From Methanocalculus sp. MSAO_Arc2 (GTDB lineage Archaea; Halobacteriota; Methanomicrobia; Methanomicrobiales; Methanocorpusculaceae), in assembly GCA_003838065.1 (NCBI GenBank), contig QZAC01000107.1:1-64000 (forward strand): a stretch of DNA of 64,000 nucleotides, in the 5' to 3' direction. This document shows positions 17,569 to 25,625 of this stretch, in pieces. Each line of letters starts with the position of its first letter. The stretch's first letter is position 1. The notes under the pieces were generated by a model. That model did not search any database. It worked only from the letters and a program-made list of their open reading frames with translations, and was not told the DNA's origin. Made by a program: the position numbers and the translations under genes.

Positions 17569-17585
17569 CCCGGCAAAAGACCGGG
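17569..17585 (-). repeat. Left-end hairpin of the IS605-type element
   Basis: CCCGG and CCGGG pair around the loop CAAAAGA in the 134-base gap upstream of tnpA. This is the expected location of the left-end hairpin recognised by TnpA. The rest of 17496-17629 holds no gene. It contains a T-rich, AT-rich leader (TTATGGTATAATCTAAGAATG) that may carry the tnpA promoter. Confidence 0.5.
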
Positions 17586-17629
17586 GACTTCCCGCTCCAC
17601 CCCTTTCACCCCCGCAAGTTAATGTATCA

Positions 17630-18430
17630 TCAGAGAGAGCCATGGGACCTGATATGTTCCCAGGCGCTCCAGAGGACTGGATCAGCCGTCATCTCCCGGT
17701 ACACCCCGGTATCTTCCCGCCCATACAAGCTGCGATCAGATCCAACCGGGCAGACCTTGATGCAGATCCCACAGGGTGATGCATATCTTTTATTGAGTGC
17801 TGCGCTGTACTTCGCACAGGCCATTGTGCTGGTCTTACCTTTTGGATAATCCTCACTGCTGACCGCACCCACCGGGCAGTGCTTTTGGCACTCCATGCAT
17901 CTGGTACAGAGATCAGTTGCCATGACCTGATCCGGTTCAACCTCAAGGCTCGAAAAGACCGAGCCAAACCTCACACGAGGGCCAAACTCTGGTGTGAGGA
18001 GCATATTGTTAATACCAAACGTACCAAGACCGGCAAAGTATGCAGCATGACGGTGTGAAAAGAATGTGACCGGTTTTTTCAGCAGGACTTCAATGCTTCC
18101 GTACCCGTCCCGTGGGATTGGAACTGATGGAAATCCCATCCCGTTGAGCAGGTTTGCGATCCGGTACGTATACTGATCAAGAAGGGTGTTTACGGTCCGG
18201 TAGCTTTCACGGTACAGAATTGAGGGAGATGAATCTATTGCCGGCAGGTGAACCGGAAGCCCGATGACAATTACCGAACGAGTGCCGGGGATAATGGCTT
18301 CGGGGCGATACATCAGGGGAACCAGGTGCTCATAATCCGGGTTGTTATACCGGCCCGCATCCGCAATCCCGAGAAGCGGGATCTCGTGGCTGTCACACCA
18401 TGAACGAAGAACAGATCTCATGCTGACCAT
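17630..18430 (-). CDS. QueG-like iron-sulfur protein (epoxyqueuosine reductase family)
   Basis: The 266-residue protein has a QueG/reductive-dehalogenase-like core: RSVIVIGLPVH near residues 50-60, HRHAAYFAGLGTFGINNMLLTPEFGPRVRFGSVFSSLE near 125-162. Two [4Fe-4S] motifs follow (CTRCMECQKHCPVGAV near 172-187 and CGICIKVCPVG near 215-225). Bacterial QueG is about 380 residues with a C-terminal HEAT region, which is absent here. It uses cobalamin to make queuosine. Archaea make archaeosine instead, so the true substrate is unknown. It is the last gene of the lonB-tldDE operon, starting 1 base after the BofA-like gene. Confidence 0.8.
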   Translation of the reverse strand: MVSMRSVLRSWCDSHEIPLLGIADAGRYNNPDYEHLVPLMYRPEAIIPGTRSVIVIGLPVHLPAIDSSPSILYRESYRTVNTLLDQYTYRIANLLNGMGFPSVPIPRDGYGSIEVLLKKPVTFFSHRHAAYFAGLGTFGINNMLLTPEFGPRVRFGSVFSSLEVEPDQVMATDLCTRCMECQKHCPVGAVSSEDYPKGKTSTMACAKYSAALNKRYASPCGICIKVCPVGSDRSLYGREDTGVYREMTADPVLWSAWEHIRSHGSL

Positions 18431-18431
18431 C

Positions 18432-18695
18432 TCAGACTGTGATCCCTGCTATCGCAAGCAGTATAAGTATAACGGCACCGGGGATGCCACCGAAAGCACA
18501 GATCAGAACTGATGCCCACGTGATCGGGATGCCGGGGATGCCAATAATGGAGAGAAGATTGAACCAGTTGACGAATAATAAGATGATCAGGCCTGCTGCA
18601 GCATTTGCAAGAAGCTTCATCCCTTCTTTACAAAAATAATAGAGTATGGCAAGCAGGGCCGCTGCAATCAGAACCGGAACAATCAGCTCGAGCAT
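18432..18695 (-). CDS. BofA-like small membrane protein
   Basis: This 87-residue protein is almost entirely hydrophobic, with about three membrane helices (residues 4-20, 31-50, 58-85). The central motif ANAAAGLIILLFVNWFNLLSIIGIPGIPITW matches the BofA family. In Bacillus, BofA inhibits an intramembrane metalloprotease. The archaeal members have no assigned role. It lies 9 bases after tldE and 1 base before the QueG-like gene, inside an operon rich in proteases. A link to membrane proteolysis is tempting but inferred. Confidence 0.78.
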   Translation of the reverse strand: MLELIVPVLIAAALLAILYYFCKEGMKLLANAAAGLIILLFVNWFNLLSIIGIPGIPITWASVLICAFGGIPGAVILILLAIAGITV

Positions 18696-18704
18696 AGCCC
18701 GGCA

Positions 18705-19997
18705 TCACCCGATAAGCCGCATCCCGTTGACCCTGACAGGCGGGACGATCGCATGCCCGATACAGCGCGGCTTTTCTCCAAACCCTATGATATTCTCAAG
18801 CATTTCAAAGATATTGCCTGCAATCATCGCTTTTCTGATCGGCTCCCGGTGTATCCCATCCTCCATAAAGAACGCATTCTGCACCTCAACAGAAAAATCA
18901 CCGGTGAGCGGGTTTGCCGTATGTGCACCGATCACATCATGAATAGAGATGCACCTGCCTTCTCCAGGCTGTTTCATTGTTTCACCATGAAACACCATAT
19001 TATGCATGCCTATGGAGATGCCAGCTCCAGGGCCGCCGCGGGAGGCGTTTCCTGTACTCTCTGCACCAAAACGGTATGCAGTCTTGAGATCATATACATA
19101 TGAAGTGAGAACCCCATCGTTGATGAGGTGGTTTTTCCGTGTCGGAACCCCTTCTGCATCAAACCATGTGCTCCCCGGGGCGCCGGGATAGTGGGGATCG
19201 TCGATGAGATTCAGGTGATCAGGACCAATATGCGCACCCAGTTTGCCTGCAAGAAACGACCTGCCCATATGTACGTTTCTGCCATTTAAAGCTGAAGAGA
19301 GGAGTGAGGCACAGAGATGTGCGAATGCGACCGGTGAGAGGAGCAGATCATACCTGCCGTTCTCAATCGCTACACCGTTCTGTGAAGTGCTTGCCAGTTC
19401 TGCCGCTCTCTTTCCAATGGCATGCGGATCGATTGTAAATGCCGGGGAATGATCATATTCAAAACCGGTCGACTGACCCGCTATTGCCTCAAGAGATGCG
19501 GAAACCATGGTATGGTTATCTTCATACCCGACACCGGATGAGTTTGCCAGAGTGACTGATCCAATCGAAATTCCCGCTCCTCCACCGACGATCTCGGCAT
19601 CTGGGTAATCAGCAGCACCTTCAAGGAGACCCTCGCAGAATGAAAGAGCAATGTCAGGATCGGTTCTCACCGCCGGATCAAACGACAGGGGGTCCAGGTT
19701 CGACAGCACCGGACCAGGAAGACCACCCCATGGAACAGGCGCTGCAAGAGAGGCGCTTGATATCGCAGATGCAAGGCATGCACGCCAGTCTGATAGATTG
19801 CTTGTGCTGGATGAGCCGATCCTCCCGGAATCGATCACCCTGATGATAACCGCAGTGCCATGCGATTCGCTCGCATGAGCAGGCAGTGATCGCTTCAGTT
19901 CAATAGACGTGTTTTCGCTCCGTACGATGACAACCTCCACCTCATCCACCAGGTCAAGACCTGCTTCTATGATCATGGATCCCGGTTCTTCATGCAT
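18705..19997 (-). CDS. tldE: TldE/PmbA-like peptidase subunit
   Basis: TldE is the partner of TldD in a heterodimeric metallopeptidase that degrades short unfolded or modified peptides. The chosen start (MHEEPGSMIIEAGLDLVDEVEVVIVRSENTSIEL) gives 430 residues and overlaps the tldD stop, in contrast to an ATG 51 codons upstream inside tldD. Family features include VGGGAGISIGSVTLANSSG and the C-terminal GDFSVEVQNAFFMEDGIHREPIRKAMIAGNIFEML. As in other TldE proteins there is no HExxxH motif, so activity must come from TldD. Confidence 0.93.
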   Translation of the reverse strand: MHEEPGSMIIEAGLDLVDEVEVVIVRSENTSIELKRSLPAHASESHGTAVIIRVIDSGRIGSSSTSNLSDWRACLASAISSASLAAPVPWGGLPGPVLSNLDPLSFDPAVRTDPDIALSFCEGLLEGAADYPDAEIVGGGAGISIGSVTLANSSGVGYEDNHTMVSASLEAIAGQSTGFEYDHSPAFTIDPHAIGKRAAELASTSQNGVAIENGRYDLLLSPVAFAHLCASLLSSALNGRNVHMGRSFLAGKLGAHIGPDHLNLIDDPHYPGAPGSTWFDAEGVPTRKNHLINDGVLTSYVYDLKTAYRFGAESTGNASRGGPGAGISIGMHNMVFHGETMKQPGEGRCISIHDVIGAHTANPLTGDFSVEVQNAFFMEDGIHREPIRKAMIAGNIFEMLENIIGFGEKPRCIGHAIVPPVRVNGMRLIG

Positions 19998-21327
19998 CGC
20001 CGCTTCCCCCGATGATGGCTTCAGAGAGGAGAAGGTGGGGTGAGCCATCAGAAACCGGAACGCTCTGCCCACCTTTTCCGCAATATCCCGGATACATGCG
20101 TAGATCATCCCCACAGAGGGTGATAGCATGCAGCGTAGAGAGAATCTCACCTGTAAGCGAAACGTCCCGCACCATCTCTGTTAATTCACCTCCCTCAATC
20201 AGATACCCATATTCGGCATTGAACTGGAAGACCCCGCGGCCCGGATCCACCTGTCCGCCGCGAGATCCTGCAAGGAGGATTCCATCCCGGCATTCCTCGA
20301 TGATTTCGTCATATCTGGCATCCCCCGGTGCGATATAGGTATTACTCATCCGCACAAGCGGCAGATGACCGGGCATCGAACGGGCATGACCTGCATCACC
20401 AGATCCAACCGCAGCCAGTGTTTCACGGGAATGGAGGTACCGCTTCAGGATCCCGCGTTCGATGATAGCAGTTGTGCATCCGGCAACACCTTCTGCATCG
20501 ACAGGCTCAAACCCAAACGAGTGCATGGTGGGATCGTCGATGATGGTAACCAAACCGCTTCCGATTTCTTCACCAATACGTCCTTTCAATACTGATGCAC
20601 CCTCTTTGACCAGATCGCCCTCGCTTGCATGCCCGACGGCTTCATGGACAAAAACCCCACCAAGTTCAGGATTGAGTACTGCTTTCATTCTGCCGCCTTT
20701 TGCAGCCCGTGCATGCAGAAGATCAACTGCCCGGTTCCCTACCCTGACTCCTTCTTCAGTTCTGTTCCTGAGGTTGAGACCGTCAATCCTGTGGTCCCGC
20801 ATAAAACCCATCTGCATGTTTCCATTCTTTTTTGCAACCGCCATGACATTGAAGCCTGATCGGCACATCGTCGATGATGTTTCATATCCGGTCGAGTCGA
20901 TGAAGGTAACCTCCTCGTACCGCTCGGTATATGTCCCGCGGGTGTTTGAGATGCCAGGGACCTCTGCGGCAGTTGTGATCTGCATCAGGAGATGGGCTTT
21001 CTCTTCAAGTGAAACCAGACGAGGGTTTTCCTGTATCGTTGGAACCGGAAGCGGCGAGCGATTCCCTGCCTCTGCCAGTTCTACATCCTCATGTGTCACC
21101 CGGGCAGCCTTCTCCGCACGCAGGAGAAAATCCCGGAGTGCCTGTTTGTCATCCGGATCGAACGGGGACACGGCACAGATCCCCCATCCCCGGGAGCCAA
21201 GTGCACGGATAACGGCTGTTGAAAAAAACGAGACACCTGCCGATTCAACCTCGTTATTGTCGATGTCAATGGCGGTATGCTCACCCCTGACATGGCGAAT
21301 GTCCCAGTACCGTAGTCTGTCATCCAT
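19990..21327 (-). CDS. tldD: TldD-like zinc metallopeptidase
   Basis: This is the catalytic subunit of the TldD/TldE peptidase, 445 residues long. The zinc site HExxxH is HEAVGH at about residues 228-233 within GVFVHEAVGHASEGD. A later GRGVFQFNAEYGYLIEGGELTEMVRDVSLTGEIL block is typical of the family. The gene starts 2 bases after the lonB stop and overlaps tldE by 8 bases. TldD/TldE in bacteria matures microcin B17 and degrades the antitoxin CcdA. The archaeal substrate is unknown. Confidence 0.95.
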   Translation of the reverse strand: MDDRLRYWDIRHVRGEHTAIDIDNNEVESAGVSFFSTAVIRALGSRGWGICAVSPFDPDDKQALRDFLLRAEKAARVTHEDVELAEAGNRSPLPVPTIQENPRLVSLEEKAHLLMQITTAAEVPGISNTRGTYTERYEEVTFIDSTGYETSSTMCRSGFNVMAVAKKNGNMQMGFMRDHRIDGLNLRNRTEEGVRVGNRAVDLLHARAAKGGRMKAVLNPELGGVFVHEAVGHASEGDLVKEGASVLKGRIGEEIGSGLVTIIDDPTMHSFGFEPVDAEGVAGCTTAIIERGILKRYLHSRETLAAVGSGDAGHARSMPGHLPLVRMSNTYIAPGDARYDEIIEECRDGILLAGSRGGQVDPGRGVFQFNAEYGYLIEGGELTEMVRDVSLTGEILSTLHAITLCGDDLRMYPGYCGKGGQSVPVSDGSPHLLLSEAIIGGSGDA

Positions 21328-21329
21328 TT

Positions 21330-23261
21330 TTAAACAAATCCCGGATCGGTCTTCATATGCGCATCAGGGGATATAACGGCCTGTTCTGCGAGCTTCTTCA
21401 ATTTTTCAAGGAAACCTTCACGATTCGCCGGCACAAGGGCCTGTTCAAGGATCTCCTCGATATGTGATACAGGGATGATCGTGACCTGATCGCGGTACCG
21501 ATCTTCGATCAGGACATCGGCAGCATTTGACTGCGGTATAAAAACATGCCGTATCCCGGCCTTTGCCGCAGCCTCGATCTTGTAGGTGACACCACCCACC
21601 GGGAGGACATCGCCTCTTACCGAGAGGGATCCCGTCATCGCAACGTCCTGCCGGACCGGGATGCCTTCTATAGCAGAGATGACCGCAGTCGCAACTGATA
21701 CAGAAGCAGAATCACCCTCGACACCCTGGTAGGTTCCGATGAACTGGATGTGAATATCAATATTCCTGATGTCCTTTCCGGTGAATTTCTTTAATATCGC
21801 CGAGACATTCTTGATTGACTCCTGTGCTATCTCCTTTAAAAGACCGGTTGCAATCACGGTACCTGATGCACCCTGGGCCGGGGTAGCCTCAGCAACAATC
21901 GGGAGGACAGATCCTGAGTCTGTTCCCATTACCGCAAGACCATTTACCTTGCCAATTGACGCACCTGAGATGACTGTCAGGTCATAATCCCGGCTCCGCT
22001 GGATGTATTCATCTGAGATCTGGTCTTCAACCGATCGTGCCGTCTCCTTCGCTGCGATGACATGCCGTACGCTCGTCACATCAGATCCTTCGCTGCGGGC
22101 GATATCACCGGCGACACGGACAAGGCCACCAAGATCGCGGAGTTTCAATGTGAGGTGACCTTTCCGGTTTGATCGCCGCCGGGCTTCGCGGATCACCTCC
22201 ACGATGGCGCTCCGGTCAAATGCAGGGATTCGACCGTCATTTTTAACTTCCTGGGCGATGAAGCGGATGAATTTTTTTCGATTCATTGGAGTGTCATCTA
22301 TTGTTTCTTTCATGAAGACTTCATAGCCATACCCCCGGATACGGGAACGGAGGGCAGGATGCATCCCCTGCATTGCATCAAGGTTTCCAGCGGCAATCAT
22401 CACGAACCGGCAGGGGACCGCTTCAGTCCTGACCATTGCCCCACTTGAACGCTCGCTCTGGCCGGTGATTGGAAACTCACCCTCCTGCAGGGCAGTGAGC
22501 AGGTTCTGCTGGGAATGCGGCGTCAGGGTATTGATTTCATCGATGAAGAGAACCCCTTTATGTGACCTGTGGATGGCACCAGCTTCAACACGGTCATGGG
22601 ATGGGGTCTCCAGACCGCCGGACTGAAACGGATCATGCCTGACATCTCCAAGGAGCGCACCTGCATGGGATCCCGTGGCATCGATGAACGGGGCCTTTGC
22701 CTCTGGTGAGGTTGAAACCAGGAGTTTTGGCACCATGACATCCTCGCGTGGCATCAGTGTCCTGAAAGCAAGGAAGATAAATGCGACTGCAATGATACCC
22801 ATCAGGAGCATCCCTGATATGAGGGCATACCCGATAATCCCAAAGATGAGCATCAGCATCAGCATATTGCGCATCTGTGCCCGTTTTCGTGCCTCCATCT
22901 TATGTGCAGAGACAATCTCTTTTCCCCTTCCGGCAGGGACGGTCCGGATGAGGGGATTATTATTATCATCTGAATTTGGGTAGACAAGAATGTCCTGCAT
23001 CTCTTCTTTTGGAAGGAGCTCGGCCATTGCCTTTGCAAGCATCGATTTGCCGGTACCGGGTGTTCCGATCATCATTACATGCCGGCGCTGAATTGCGGCT
23101 TTCCGTATCACCTCGACAGCATGCTCCTGACCGATCACCTGGTCGATAAGACCTGGCGGTACCTCGATATCAGCTGTTGTGGCTAGATCGATCTCTTTAA
23201 AGAGCTCTTCTTCATCCAGTATATCGTTCATCGTCTCATCAGTCAGTATTTCTGTACCCAT
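21330..23261 (-). CDS. lonB: Membrane-anchored ATP-dependent protease LonB
   Basis: LonB is the archaeal membrane-bound Lon protease that degrades damaged or regulatory proteins using ATP. It has 643 residues. An AAA+ domain contains Walker A GTPGTGKS at 66-73 and Walker B GVLFIDEINTL. Two adjoining transmembrane helices are inserted between them (about 132-172, NMLMLMLIFGIIGYALISGMLLMGIIAVAFIFLAF). A C-terminal Lon protease domain carries the catalytic serine in GVEGDSASVSVATAVISAIEG. A conserved lysine lies in the later GGVTYKIEAAAKAG. It heads the five-gene operon and is divergent from prs. Confidence 0.97.
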   Translation of the reverse strand: MGTEILTDETMNDILDEEELFKEIDLATTADIEVPPGLIDQVIGQEHAVEVIRKAAIQRRHVMMIGTPGTGKSMLAKAMAELLPKEEMQDILVYPNSDDNNNPLIRTVPAGRGKEIVSAHKMEARKRAQMRNMLMLMLIFGIIGYALISGMLLMGIIAVAFIFLAFRTLMPREDVMVPKLLVSTSPEAKAPFIDATGSHAGALLGDVRHDPFQSGGLETPSHDRVEAGAIHRSHKGVLFIDEINTLTPHSQQNLLTALQEGEFPITGQSERSSGAMVRTEAVPCRFVMIAAGNLDAMQGMHPALRSRIRGYGYEVFMKETIDDTPMNRKKFIRFIAQEVKNDGRIPAFDRSAIVEVIREARRRSNRKGHLTLKLRDLGGLVRVAGDIARSEGSDVTSVRHVIAAKETARSVEDQISDEYIQRSRDYDLTVISGASIGKVNGLAVMGTDSGSVLPIVAEATPAQGASGTVIATGLLKEIAQESIKNVSAILKKFTGKDIRNIDIHIQFIGTYQGVEGDSASVSVATAVISAIEGIPVRQDVAMTGSLSVRGDVLPVGGVTYKIEAAAKAGIRHVFIPQSNAADVLIEDRYRDQVTIIPVSHIEEILEQALVPANREGFLEKLKKLAEQAVISPDAHMKTDPGFV

Positions 23262-23347
23262 TCTGAGATATACCTCGCATCAACATTCAATGCTTATATA
23301 TCAGAGCCCAATAGTTTAAGTAGTTTCAGTACAGGGAGATAGAGAGA
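23262..23347. promoter_or_regulatory. Divergent promoter region lonB / prs
   Basis: The minus-strand reading GATATATAAGCATTG (23288-23302) is a good TATA box for lonB, about 30 bases before its start. On the plus strand AATAGTTTAAGTAG (23310-23323) can serve prs, followed by a CAGGGAGATAGAG ribosome-binding region before the ATG at 23348. Confidence 0.45.
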
Positions 23348-24193
23348 ATGAAGGTCATATACACGGAAAGAACGCAGATTCTCGCTTCAAGAATTGCGGG
23401 AATTCTTGGTGTCCCTCTGGGCGAAGTGAAGCGATCACGATTCCCCGACGGTGAGCTGTATCTCAGGGCTCCAGATCTTGATTCCGACATGGTAATTATC
23501 TCATCCCTTGTTGATCCCGAATCCTTCATTGAACTCCTCCTCTTGCTTGATACCTGTCAGGGCAAAAAGATCACACTTGTCATCCCGTATATGGGATATG
23601 CACGCCAGGACAGGCAATTTTCTGAGGGAGAGCCGATAAGCATCCGAGCGATTGCATCAGCTCTTGGCAGAGGAGTTTTTCGTGTCCTGACGGTAAACAT
23701 CCATGAGCCATCGGTGCTGAAGTATTTCGGGGTTCCTGCAGAGAACCTAACAATTGCAGGGGCAGTCGGTGAGTATATCGCCGGACAGTCAATTAATCAG
23801 CCCATTATCCTGGCCCCTGATGCAGGAGCCAGGACATTTGCTGAAGATGTCGCTGCTGCCCATGGGTGGGACTGCGACCATCTTGAAAAGACACGGATTT
23901 CAGGTGAGGAGGTTATTATTAAACCAAAGAAAATCGATGTTTTCGGAAGGAATGTCGTCATCGTTGATGATATCATATCCACAGGTGGAACACTTTCAAC
24001 AGCTGCCATGATGCTTGCAGATCAGGGGGCACTTGATATCAGGGCTGCATGTGTTCATGGTATCTTCTCAGGGGGCGGATATGCCCGCCTGATACGGGCC
24101 GGGTTTTCAGAAATCGCTTCAAGCGATACGATCGAATGTGGCAGTTCGATGATATCCTCAGCGCCAGCGATCGCCGGGGCACTCATGCGATGA
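23348..24193 (+). CDS. prs: Ribose-phosphate pyrophosphokinase
   Basis: This enzyme makes PRPP from ribose 5-phosphate and ATP for purine, pyrimidine, histidine and tryptophan synthesis. The 281 residues are typical of the short archaeal class III enzymes. FPDGELYLRAPD near residue 33, LVIPYMGYARQDRQFSEGEPIS (pyrophosphokinase loop) near 78 and the PRPP loop NVVIVDDIISTGGTLS near 202 are visible. It is the first gene of a plus-strand cluster and overlaps rtcA by 4 bases (ATGA). Confidence 0.96.
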   Translation: MKVIYTERTQILASRIAGILGVPLGEVKRSRFPDGELYLRAPDLDSDMVIISSLVDPESFIELLLLLDTCQGKKITLVIPYMGYARQDRQFSEGEPISIRAIASALGRGVFRVLTVNIHEPSVLKYFGVPAENLTIAGAVGEYIAGQSINQPIILAPDAGARTFAEDVAAAHGWDCDHLEKTRISGEEVIIKPKKIDVFGRNVVIVDDIISTGGTLSTAAMMLADQGALDIRAACVHGIFSGGGYARLIRAGFSEIASSDTIECGSSMISSAPAIAGALMR

Positions 24194-25149
24194 TCGTTAT
24201 CGATGGCGGGATGCTCGAAGGAGGAGGCCAGATCATCAGGACAGCTGTTGCCGTTTCTACACTCACTGGCGATCCGGTCCACATTATCAATATCCGTAGA
24301 AAGCGATCATCGCCCGGGCTTGCCGCCCAGCACCTTGCAGCAGTTTTTGCCGCAGCAGCGGTTTCGGATGCCCGGATCGTTTCCGGTGAGATTGGTTCAA
24401 CAGAGATCTCTTTTTATCCCGGCACCCTCGAGAAAAAGGATATCACGATTGATATTGGAACTGCAGGCAGTATCCCGCTTGTTCTGTCGGCCTGGCTTCC
24501 GATTGCACTCAGGTGTGGTGGCAGTATCACCGTGACTGGAGGAACCGAGGTGAAAGCAGCACCGACAATCGACTATTTCAAGGACGTGTTTCTCCAATAC
24601 CTGACTGCGCATGGTGCACGTGTCACCCTCTCCATCGAGGCAAGAGGGTATTTTCCAGCAGGCGGGGGTAAGGTCCGCGTCATTGCCATGCCCTCAGAAC
24701 TAATGCCGCCTGGCTCTGCTCAATCCACGGGATCAGGAATTATATCAGCAAGTTGTGGGCTTCCCGACCATGTAGCAGAGAGGCAGGCGAAATCCGCGGC
24801 TGCGATTGCAGGTGATCTGCCAGTACGGATTGATCGGCAGAAGGGACCGGGTATCGGATCGTCCTGCACAGTCTATTCAGGCAGCCACGGGGGATCTGCC
24901 CTCGGGAGGCGTGGTCTACCTGCAGAGGATGTGGGCAGAATGGCAGCCGTGGCCTTTCTCTCCAATCAGGGTGGTGATGTCGATTTCCATCTCTTCGATC
25001 AACTGCTGCTGTATCTTGCAATGAACACTGGTTGTATTACGACATCCCGTCTCACCCTGCATGCACGAACAGTTATCCGGCTCCTTGAGCATTTTGGGTA
25101 TCATATCTCAATTGTTGAGAAAAGTGGTTTTGTGGAGGCTTATCTATGA
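24190..25149 (+). CDS. rtcA: RNA 3'-terminal phosphate cyclase
   Basis: RtcA converts a 3'-phosphate at RNA ends to a 2',3'-cyclic phosphate using ATP. With the start MIVIDGGMLEGGGQIIRTAVAVST at 24190 the protein has 319 residues. An upstream in-frame ATG would lie inside prs and is rejected. The N-terminal GGxxEGGGQIxR signature is intact. The C-terminal block DVDFHLFDQLLLYLAMNTG contains the catalytic histidine position. The gene is coupled to prs upstream and to nob1 downstream by ATGA-type overlaps, which points to an RNA-processing cluster. Confidence 0.95.
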   Translation: MIVIDGGMLEGGGQIIRTAVAVSTLTGDPVHIINIRRKRSSPGLAAQHLAAVFAAAAVSDARIVSGEIGSTEISFYPGTLEKKDITIDIGTAGSIPLVLSAWLPIALRCGGSITVTGGTEVKAAPTIDYFKDVFLQYLTAHGARVTLSIEARGYFPAGGGKVRVIAMPSELMPPGSAQSTGSGIISASCGLPDHVAERQAKSAAAIAGDLPVRIDRQKGPGIGSSCTVYSGSHGGSALGRRGLPAEDVGRMAAVAFLSNQGGDVDFHLFDQLLLYLAMNTGCITTSRLTLHARTVIRLLEHFGYHISIVEKSGFVEAYL

Positions 25150-25604
25150 AGATCGTCTGTGATGCGTCATTTTTTTTTGGTTCATTCCCTGTTGAAGGCC
25201 ATCTCTGGACGACTCCGCAGGTCGTAGCTGAACTCCGTGACCTTGCATCAAAATCCCGTTTCGATGCCCTGAGAGAAGAGGGGCTTGTTATTTCAGAGCC
25301 GACCCAATCATCCTGTATCAGAGTGCGTGAGGCGGCTCTGTCAAGTGGGGATCATGGGGTTCTTTCAGAGGCGGATATCAGCATTCTGGCGCTTGCATCC
25401 GAGATTTCGGGGGAGATTGTTACCGATGATTTTGCCATCCAGAATGTAGCTGCGGCCCTTGGGATCACAATCCGTCCCATCATCCAGAGGCGTGCAAAAA
25501 AGCGTATTTGGAAACTGGTCTGCACCGGGTGCGGCCGTGTCGTACAGGAAGAATATGCTGACTGCCCGGTTTGTGGGTCACTGCTGAGCCGAAGGAATAA
25601 ATAG
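25146..25604 (+). CDS. nob1: Ribosome maturation endonuclease Nob1
   Basis: Nob1 is the PIN-domain nuclease that cuts the 3' end of 16S rRNA precursors. The 152 residues have a PIN domain (MKIVCDASFFFG with the first acidic residue at Asp6, SEADISILALASE, and VTDDFAIQN with the last acidic pair). A C-terminal zinc ribbon follows, CTGCGRVVQEEYADCPVCG at about 124-142. The length and order match archaeal Nob1. It follows rtcA with a 4-base overlap. Confidence 0.93.
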   Translation: MKIVCDASFFFGSFPVEGHLWTTPQVVAELRDLASKSRFDALREEGLVISEPTQSSCIRVREAALSSGDHGVLSEADISILALASEISGEIVTDDFAIQNVAAALGITIRPIIQRRAKKRIWKLVCTGCGRVVQEEYADCPVCGSLLSRRNK

Positions 25605-25616
25605 ATAGGTATCTAT
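25601..25616 (+). promoter_or_regulatory. Perfect palindrome upstream of the GfcR-like gene
   Basis: ATAGATA-GG-TATCTAT is a perfect 7-bp inverted repeat with a 2-base spacer. It spans the nob1 stop and most of the 21-base gap to the next gene. Its size and position suit an operator for autoregulation by the downstream HTH protein. No separate TATA box is evident here. Confidence 0.45.
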
Positions 25617-25625
25617 CGTACTTCT

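Larger units (their letters stand above)
15889..17600 (-). mobile_element. Degenerate IS200/IS605-family insertion sequence
   Basis: This stretch holds a tnpA (Y1 HUH transposase) followed by a tnpB (RuvC-like RNA-guided nuclease), both on the minus strand and in the IS605 order. It has no terminal inverted repeats. Subterminal hairpins lie instead near 17569-17585 (left) and 15903-15922 (right), as expected for this family. Both genes carry several inactivating changes, so the copy is an immobile remnant unless supplied in trans. The exact ends are estimated from the hairpins and may be off by tens of bases. Confidence 0.85.

Noticed and set aside
20462..21376. Long plus-strand reading frame opposite tldD and the end of lonB
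   Set aside because: It is antisense to well-conserved genes and its translation is Ser/Pro/Arg-rich low-complexity, typical of a shadow frame.
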